DNA of 14,772 nt from Ichthyophonus hoferi (Eukaryota > Opisthokonta > Ichthyosporea > Ichthyophonida > Ichthyophonidae): NCBI GenBank assembly GCA_002751075.1, contig NAOQ01000001.1, positions 550,468 through 565,239 on the forward strand, given 5' to 3'. A model generated the notes under the pieces. That model searched no databases. It was not told the origin of the DNA and saw only the letters and a list, made by a program, of their open reading frames with translations. Each line of letters opens with the position of its first letter. The stretch's first letter is position 1. The position numbers were made by a program, and so were the translations under genes. Shown here piece after piece: positions 10,801 to 14,772 of this stretch.

Positions 10801-13759
10801 GTCATATTTTATGATATTATATTATATATGGGACATGGCGCTGTTTGTGCCGATCTTTCTGCTCGTGCTAATGTGCCTTTCTGTGTAACGGTTATAATTG
10901 TCTTCTATAATAAGATACCTTTATATGCCCACGTGCACATACAGGTATTCAATCATAACAGTATATGTATATATCCACTGTGAAACTATTAACAATGCGG
11001 GAGCAGGCGGAGCTATACTATACTTGTACGCACATAATTACATAACTTAATATATCAATGCCTTACCCCAGTCTCATTGACTTGGAAATATTTGGCGGCA
11101 CTCTTTATGCGATGTAACAAACATACAATTATCCATACTGTCATACATACATACATACATACATACATACATACATACGCGCATATAAAGCTGTACACGT
11201 ACGATAAACGGTTTTTTAGATCATACATGACACATAGTAATAACATATAGATTATAGATTATACATTGCAATGTTAATACCATGTACACTACCTCTATTA
11301 TTGTTTACCCGTCAATACACATACTTGTCTAGCAGGCCGTATAGTTTTCTTTTTCTTGTTTTATGTATGTATGTATGCCTGTGCTACATAGCTTGCCACA
11401 AGAGTAGTATATATATGTATATGACCACCTGTATGCTTATGGTTCACTTTGTGTTCAGTTTATTATACAGTTTTCCCATGGATTGTTAGCATCCCATTTG
11501 GTTGGAGCTACTAGATGGACATATATGATTAGATTACTAGTTGGCCTCTTTAATTATTTTGATTACCTAATTATTGTTGAGATTGAGTTTTCATACGTGT
11601 GTCCATATATATTCAATACATACGTTACATACATATATACTTCACTCTCACATCCACCCACCCCCCTCTGGTTTTCATTCGCAGAGTATCATGGAAGCCA
11701 AGTGTTTATGGAAGTATTGGTGGGAAACAAGAAGAAGAAAACAAAGCAGAGAACAAAGACGCAACCGTGGGACGGGTCGAAGTTTGCTGGCGAGTCTCAA
11801 ATAGAATTGTAAGACACAGTATACATTAATTAATGGCAATCCATTAATTCAATGACAAGACTGGTTGTATTTAGTTGGAGTCTAGATGTTTAGTGCAGTC
11901 TAGAGTGGCAATTTATTCTGGTTTTCAATAGAGTTGGTCATTGGATTTAAATCACATGCATAATTGTTTATGATAGTTATAGTAGAAGTTTAATAGGACA
12001 GATATGGTAGAAGCAGAGTAAGATAATTATGTATTACCAGCCAGCCATAGGAACCTGTTCTCTTTATATATCTCATATACAATGGGTGGGAGGGATGTGG
12101 TGGACCAGGCCTAGAGAACAGTGCACTATTATTGATGGATCGATATATCTCTATTGCATTAATGTGGTGTTGAAGCTGACCCGGCAGGGTGAGGTAGCTA
12201 TGAAAAGAGAAGGCTGACCTCAGGGCCTGATCTACTGATCTACCTATATACATACATACCATATCCTCCCTTAGGCCATGCACATATTTCTTTTGCATTA
12301 TTAGAAAGAAAAAGAAAAAAAAGAAAAAAAAGAAAAAAAACAGAAACCAAACTAATAAAAAATTACATATTCTAGTAACAAAGTAGAAATAGAATTAGAA
12401 TATATGTACTGTCGTTCAAACCATATTTTTTAATGAAATATATAATTCAATCATCTTGTTTTTTATATTTTAATATAGTGTAAATTATGATAGGTATATC
12501 GGTATATATACCGTCTAGATATACTTAGATATACTAGCATAGATTTTTTTATTTTTGCACCATACAATAACCCTGTATACCAATCATCTCTAAATATACT
12601 TTTCTGTAACCATGGTGATTTGCCTGCACTGCACGTGCACTGACGTCATCATGGGTGGGTAGTCGTTCTCTGGACTGGGTGGACACGGAGACTGTACTAT
12701 GCGTTAAAGTATTTCTAAAGAGACTACTAGGATCTAGCTTGCTAGGCAAGGTAGTTATATGTTTTATCTCTCCCAATCCCCTCTTATCTTCCTATTTTAA
12801 ACTGTTATATATATATATATCTATATTTTTAGTATTTTAAGTAAAGTTGTCGATTTGCTCTCTCTCCACCGTATGTACATTAGCTGGTTTTGGCACAATA
12901 TATATTATATGTATATACCTACCTATTGTATACCTTGTCTCTTTTATAAACCATCTATATGTATGTATTCATACTCATTCATGTGTGATTATTAACCTTA
13001 ATCAGCACCTGGCGATCCACTGCCACAGATCCTTTTGTATTTATCATGTATCCATGCTTATATATAACCGTGCAACAAGAGTTACATAGATGCATACATA
13101 CATACATACACTCATATGTACATACATACATGCCTAACTACATACGTACACACACATATATGCACACATGCATGCATAGTGACTATTGTAATAGTCTCTC
13201 CTTCATATTTTATATACTATATATATTTCCTCCCCCCTAGTATACCATGAGATTATCGATATAGAACTTGCACGTGCGCAATATCGCTATGTGACGTCAC
13301 GTCATTCTTTAGGCCACCAGTTGATTGGCACAGCTGCTGTACTGACTGCATTTTATTGAACAAAAACAACTATTTATGATATTTAGTTGCACTATAGTAT
13401 TTTATTTGCTTTTGCTCTTAAAACCCATTGGCGTATTTATTGATAACAGTAGCTTATTAGACCAATAGTATAGCCTGATCTGAATCCCCCGTGCTACACC
13501 TAGTACAAACCAATCGGTTAGTACACACCGTGCCTTTCACTTATTGACTACTTATGAATCACTCACCCTGGATCCCTCCAGTCATAATAAACCTTTAAAA
13601 TTATAAACGTATCTAACACCAATAATATACTCTTGCTGGCAGGTAACTGCGCGATTGAGTGATTTCCCAGTCAATCAGGAGCATCTATCGTACTATGATC
13701 TGTTACATTCTTCTGATATTAGCCCCCTTGGTGCTTTGCGTCTCAAATACAAATATACG
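7659..13759 (+). CDS. Tandem-C2 protein, probable GAP1/RASAL-type Ras GTPase-activating protein, N-terminal part (7 exons, 3' incomplete)
   Basis: Seven exons (7659-7814, 8754-8872, 9814-10043, 10582-10617, 11685-11808, 12663-12750, 13643-13759) have GT-AG introns and intron phases 0,2,1,1,2,0,0. They add up to 870 nt, or 290 codons, without a stop. C2A spans about residues 38-156 and C2B about 161-290. C2A shows 'LYVLIDKARHLPK', 'FCSLQLDDHEMSRT' and 'PNWHEEYHF', then 'RELWFPLT'. C2B shows 'GTVSLYVTVLEIRAPP', a polybasic 'KKKKTKQRTK', 'VLCVKVFLKRLLGSSLLGKV' and 'LGALRLKYKYT'. From memory of the family, RASAL1 and RASA3 have the same order and very similar strings, such as 'FWGEEY' in C2A and 'LGALRV' ending C2B just before the RasGAP domain. 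Such proteins switch off Ras or Rap at the plasma membrane, with the C2 pair acting in membrane docking. The RasGAP, PH and Btk parts are not in the window, so the C2-C2 call is firm and the RasGAP assignment is an inference. Another tandem-C2 protein remains possible. Confidence 0.82.
7815..8753 (+). other. Intron 1
   Basis: 939 nt. It holds AT-rich sequence, a short (TA)n at about 8470-8486 and the minisatellite at its 3' end. No other exon or RNA gene seen. Confidence 0.75.
8636..8752 (+). repeat. 39-bp minisatellite, 3 copies, abutting the exon 2 acceptor
   Basis: The word CTATGTGCTATCT recurs at 8638, 8677 and 8716 (exact 39-nt spacing), each followed by a similar pyrimidine-rich stretch. 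The array runs into the acceptor TAG at 8751-8753, so it supplies the polypyrimidine tract of intron 1. A weaker possible copy precedes it at about 8597-8635. Confidence 0.85.
8754..8872 (+). CDS. Exon 2: middle of C2A (residues 53-91)
   Basis: Starts after acceptor TAG at 8751-8753 and continues exon 1 in phase 0. Ends at donor TT|gtaggt with two bases of a Phe codon. It carries 'GDIFCSLQLDDHEMSRT' (strands 2-3; the Asp matches the D of the family 'DPYC') and 'QPNWHEEYH' (the W-x-E-E-Y box). The pyrimidine tract before it is a 39-bp minisatellite. An AG at 8758-8759 or 8762-8763 would break phase with exon 1. Confidence 0.85.
8877..9118 (+). repeat. Diverged tandem duplication in intron 2 (about 8877-9012 and 9013-9118)
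   Basis: Both copies carry, in order, GTTAC, TTACTATCC, a GATAGC/TATAGC word, ACTAC, GACTAACATATG or GAACTAACGTATG, a TTTATAT-like word, a CTTTCT tract and a TATATATATA run. The order is kept but many bases differ, so this is an old duplication. Confidence 0.65.
9317..9338 (+). repeat. (CA)11 microsatellite
   Basis: Perfect dinucleotide run in intron 2, followed by CATG/CACATG words. Confidence 0.95.
9814..10043 (+). CDS. Exon 3: end of C2A and start of C2B (residues 93-168)
   Basis: Follows a roughly 50-nt pyrimidine-rich tract (about 9758-9811) and CAG at 9811-9813. The first base completes Phe-92; the exon ends at CAG|gtaagg leaving one base. It encodes 'FGNLVVYMHCRGRTQKEQ', 'CMGLVHVNSNIL' and 'RELWFPLT' of C2A, the last C2A strand 'SIQILLEVL', then 'AGTVSLYVT', the first strand of C2B. 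In calcium-binding C2 domains loop 3 (here HCRGRTQKEQ) carries aspartates; there are none here. Confidence 0.87.
10044..10581 (+). other. Intron 3
   Basis: 538 nt. A purine-pyrimidine alternating TGTGTA/TACACA region (about 10070-10170) is partly self-complementary, and a (TATTC)4 run lies at 10183-10203. An E-box CACGTG lies at 10553-10558, just before the micro-exon. Confidence 0.72.
10183..10203 (+). repeat. (TATTC)n microsatellite
   Basis: Four tandem TATTC units in intron 3. Confidence 0.9.
10582..10617 (+). CDS. Exon 4: 36-nt micro-exon in C2B (residues 170-180)
   Basis: Lies between acceptor tttttttag (AG at 10580-10581) and donor ATG|gtatat. Read after exon 3 it turns 'SLYVT' into 'SLYVTVLEIRAPPNHCN', the expected C2 strand 1 to 2 and loop 1. 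Phase is 1 on both sides, so skipping it would remove 12 residues without a frame change. The donor is only moderate. The fit at both joints and the C2 pattern support it despite its size. Confidence 0.75.
11142..11177 (+). repeat. (CATA)n microsatellite
   Basis: About nine perfect CATA units in intron 4. Confidence 0.95.
11362..11377 (+). repeat. (TATG)4 microsatellite, complement of the CATA array
   Basis: Four perfect TATG units 184 nt after the CATA array. The two could pair in the transcript over 16 bp. Confidence 0.9.
11685..11808 (+). CDS. Exon 5: central C2B with polybasic strand (residues 182-221)
   Basis: Preceded by a pyrimidine-rich stretch (11641-11681) and acceptor cgcag. The first two bases complete Glu-181; it ends at ATT|gtaaga with two bases of Phe-222. 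It encodes 'SQVFMEVLVGN', then 'KKKKTKQRTKTQPWDG' and 'SQIEF', matching the C2 strand 3, strand 4 and W boxes. The cluster of Lys and Arg on strand 4 is the usual site for phosphoinositide binding in C2 domains, so C2B probably binds acidic lipid; this is inference. Confidence 0.85.
12302..12342 (+). repeat. A-rich (GAAAA/GAAAAAAAA) tract
   Basis: Purine-only run in intron 5. It is not preceded by a recognisable retroposed body, so I call it simple sequence. Confidence 0.85.
12631..12648. promoter_or_regulatory. Paired GCACGTGC and TGACGTCA palindromes (intron 5)
   Basis: GCACGTGC (extended E-box for bHLH factors such as MYC/MAX or USF types) at 12631-12638 and the full CRE palindrome TGACGTCA (bZIP, CREB/ATF type) at 12641-12648, 14 bp before exon 6. 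A second pair occurs in intron 6. A role as intronic enhancer is inference. Confidence 0.4.
12663..12750 (+). CDS. Exon 6: C2B strands 6-7 (residues 223-251)
   Basis: Acceptor TAG at 12660-12662 has a poor pyrimidine tract, but it is the first AG after a long AG-free stretch. The first base completes Phe-222, and the exon ends at AAG|gtagtt in phase 0. It encodes 'DTETVLCVKVFLKRLLGSS' then 'LLGK', matching the family pattern 'LRVELWDWDMVGKNDFLG' but without its loop 3 aspartates. Confidence 0.82.
13092..13177 (+). repeat. CATA/CACA/CATG-rich simple repeat
   Basis: Interrupted (CATA)n with TGTACA and CATGCATG words in intron 6. Confidence 0.85.
13270..13299. promoter_or_regulatory. Second paired GCACGTGC and TGACGTCA (intron 6)
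   Basis: The same two 8-bp palindromes in the same order, at 13270-13277 and 13292-13299, with 14 instead of 2 bp between them. The flanks do not look alike, so this is not a simple copy of the first site. Confidence 0.4.
13643..13759 (+). CDS. Exon 7: C-terminal part of C2B (residues 252-290)
   Basis: Follows acceptor ggcag at 13641-13642, phase 0 at both ends, and ends at ACG|gtaagc. It starts 'VTARLSDFPVNQEHLSYYDL' and ends 'SPLGALRLKYKYT', matching the strand 8 end of GAP1/RASAL C2B. In that family the RasGAP segment follows at once. The exon begins with GTAACT directly after CAG, so its 3' splice site is also a donor-like site. Confidence 0.85.
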
Positions 13760-13789
13760 GTAAGCTAGTGCCCCTGTAGCTTACAGGGG
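13760..13789 (+). promoter_or_regulatory. Competing hairpins at the 5' splice site of intron 7
   Basis: The donor GTAAGCTA (13760-13767) is perfectly complementary to TAGCTTAC (13777-13784), which would hide the splice site. The alternative stem CCCCTGTA (13771-13778) with TACAGGGG (13782-13789) shares the same bases and would free the donor. The two folds exclude each other. Confidence 0.45.
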
Positions 13790-13813
13790 GTGGGTAGGAT
13801 GAGAGAATAGGAT

Positions 13814-13889
13814 GGAGTATGGTATACTGTTGTATGGTATGGTATGGTGTAGTCTACTATGATATGATATGGTCTAGTATAATATGATA
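13814..13889 (+). repeat. TATGG/GATAT-type array
   Basis: Imperfect tandem pentamers TGTATGGTATGGTATGG then TATGATATGATATGG in intron 7. Confidence 0.8.
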
Positions 13890-14287
13890 CTGCTGAGATA
13901 ATAACATGAGACTACTAGGGTATGATATGATGACAGCAGTTAGAGCCCATATTCTGACATAATCCTTCGGCCCTACCCCAATGCATGACACAGCCTGTTC
14001 TTTCTACTATACTGTACTATACTATACAATCCTATGACAATTTCCCTCTTTATTTCTATATTATGTTTTCTAACTGCATACTAACAGATAGATGTATTTG
14101 CATTAAGATATTTAGACGTTAGGCTAGATAATATAGGAGGGGACAGTCGTGGTGATAGCGACCAAAGAGATTAAAATATATACTAGATAGTATAGGGGAG
14201 GAAAGGAGAGTCGGAGTAATATGTACTAGAGAAATAGCACAAACCATACCTACATTTCAGGGCTCTACGGGTTATGCAGGCTGAGTT

Positions 14288-14772
14288 ATATTTTATTGCA
14301 TTATATTTTATATGTATTATATTGTATTCTATTACATTGTATTGTATTGTTACATTATATTGGATTCTATTCTATTGTATTTTGTTATATTATACTGTAT
14401 TATATTGTGTTATATTATATTGTGTTATATTATATTTTGTTATATTATACTATTATATTGTATTATTTGATATTTTGTTATATTATACTATTATATTGTA
14501 TTATTTGATATTGTGTTATATTATATTGTTGTATTATACTATTATATTGTATTATTTGATATTGTGTTATATTATATTATATTATATTATATTATATGGT
14601 ATTGTATTTTTTTATAATACGTTGTATTATATCGTACTGTATTATGTTGTTATATTATATTATATTTTATTGTGTTGTTATATTATATTGTATGGTATTG
14701 TTATATTATATTATATTATATTATATTATATTATATTATATTGTATTGTATTGTATTGTATTGTATTGTATT
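14288..14772 (+). repeat. TATTA/TATTG satellite running off the window
   Basis: At least 485 bp of pentameric and decameric variants of TATTATATTG. A longer word, TATACTATTATATTGTATTA, recurs with 38- and then 51-nt spacing near 14446, 14484 and 14535, so some higher-order units have been amplified. Its end is not in the window. A long open frame inside it is a by-product of the low complexity. Confidence 0.92.

Larger units (their letters stand above)
10618..11684 (+). other. Intron 4
   Basis: 1067 nt. Contains an imperfect TATTA/TATTG array (about 10690-10840), (CATA)9 at 11142-11177, and its complement (TATG)4 at 11362-11377. Confidence 0.73.
11809..12662 (+). other. Intron 5
   Basis: 854 nt. 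It includes a 9-bp inverted repeat CTGTTCTCT/AGAGAACAG (12055-12063 and 12113-12121), a purine-rich GAAAA run (12302-12342) and, next to exon 6, GCACGTGC and TGACGTCA. Confidence 0.75.
12751..13642 (+). other. Intron 6
   Basis: 892 nt. Carries a (TA)n run near 12806-12821, a CATA-rich tract (13092-13177) and a second GCACGTGC/TGACGTCA pair. Confidence 0.76.
13760..14772 (+). other. Start of intron 7, no further exon seen
   Basis: Begins with the donor gtaagc. It holds a TATGG/TATGATA-type array (13814-13889), short CTATA repeats near 14005-14027, and the satellite at the end. I found no phase-0 exon resembling the sequence that follows C2B in GAP1 proteins, so the next exon is probably beyond 14772. 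Confidence 0.6.

Noticed and set aside
12055-12178. Intron 5 hairpin and box-like words as a small RNA gene
   Set aside because: A 9-bp stem with a 49-nt loop and a one-mismatch box C are too weak.
13241-13264. Possible cassette exon in intron 6 after cctcccccctag
   Set aside because: Good acceptor-like tract, but phase 0 meets a stop within eight codons and no clear donor follows.
13927-13957. C/D-box snoRNA-like pair ATGATGA ... CTGA in intron 7
   Set aside because: Only 20 nt between boxes and no terminal stem; box C arises from the TATGATA simple repeat.
14087-14150. Possible exon 8 after acceptor TACTAACAG, phase 0 reading IDVFALRYLDV...
   Set aside because: It has a branch-point-like TACTAAC and a fair acceptor, but the residues do not resemble what follows C2B in GAP1 proteins, the only nearby donor (CGTG|gtgata) is weak, and a stop follows soon after.
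14262-14285. Possible terminal exon after acceptor catttcag reading GSTGYAG then stop
   Set aside because: Only seven codons with no supporting feature; a truncating alternative end cannot be shown from sequence.
14296-14508. 70-codon Tyr/Ile-rich frame
   Set aside because: Translation of the TATTA/TATTG satellite.

Overview
This is AT-rich nuclear DNA from a eukaryote. The only host gene I can support is a spliced + strand gene in the right half. Seven exons (7659 to 13759) join in a fully consistent chain of splice phases to give 290 residues, and the last one ends at a good donor, so the gene continues past the window. The product is two C2 domains in tandem. Strand order, the W-x-E-E-Y box, the 'LGALRL' end of the second C2 and the lack of any other domain between them best match the N-terminal half of the C2-C2-RasGAP-PH family (GAP1/RASA2-RASA3-RASAL type Ras GTPase-activating proteins). 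The RasGAP domain itself would lie downstream and is not seen. This family is known from animals and close relatives, so an AT-rich invertebrate or early-branching animal (a sponge, for example) is a reasonable but unproven guess.

Layout. 1 to about 3530: AT-rich DNA with no recognisable gene. About 3530 to 4891: a fossil of Ty1/copia pol (reverse transcriptase then RNase H), followed by a possible LTR remnant at about 4981 to 5195. 5205 to 5355: a short terminal-inverted-repeat element flanked by TA, like a Stowaway/mariner-type MITE. 5358 to 7357: AT-rich DNA with nothing recognised. 7358 to 7658: possible promoter and 5' leader. 7659 to 13759: the C2-C2 gene, with introns of about 0.5 to 1.1 kb packed with microsatellites and minisatellites. 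13760 to 14772: the start of the next intron, ending in a TATTA/TATTG satellite that runs off the window.

Points worth a second look in the gene: a 36-nt micro-exon and a 117-nt exon, both removable without changing frame; an exon whose acceptor is followed directly by a donor-like sequence; two mutually exclusive hairpins at the last 5' splice site; a 39-bp minisatellite that supplies the pyrimidine tract of exon 2; two intronic pairs of GCACGTGC plus TGACGTCA; and C2 domains that have lost nearly all the usual calcium-binding aspartates.
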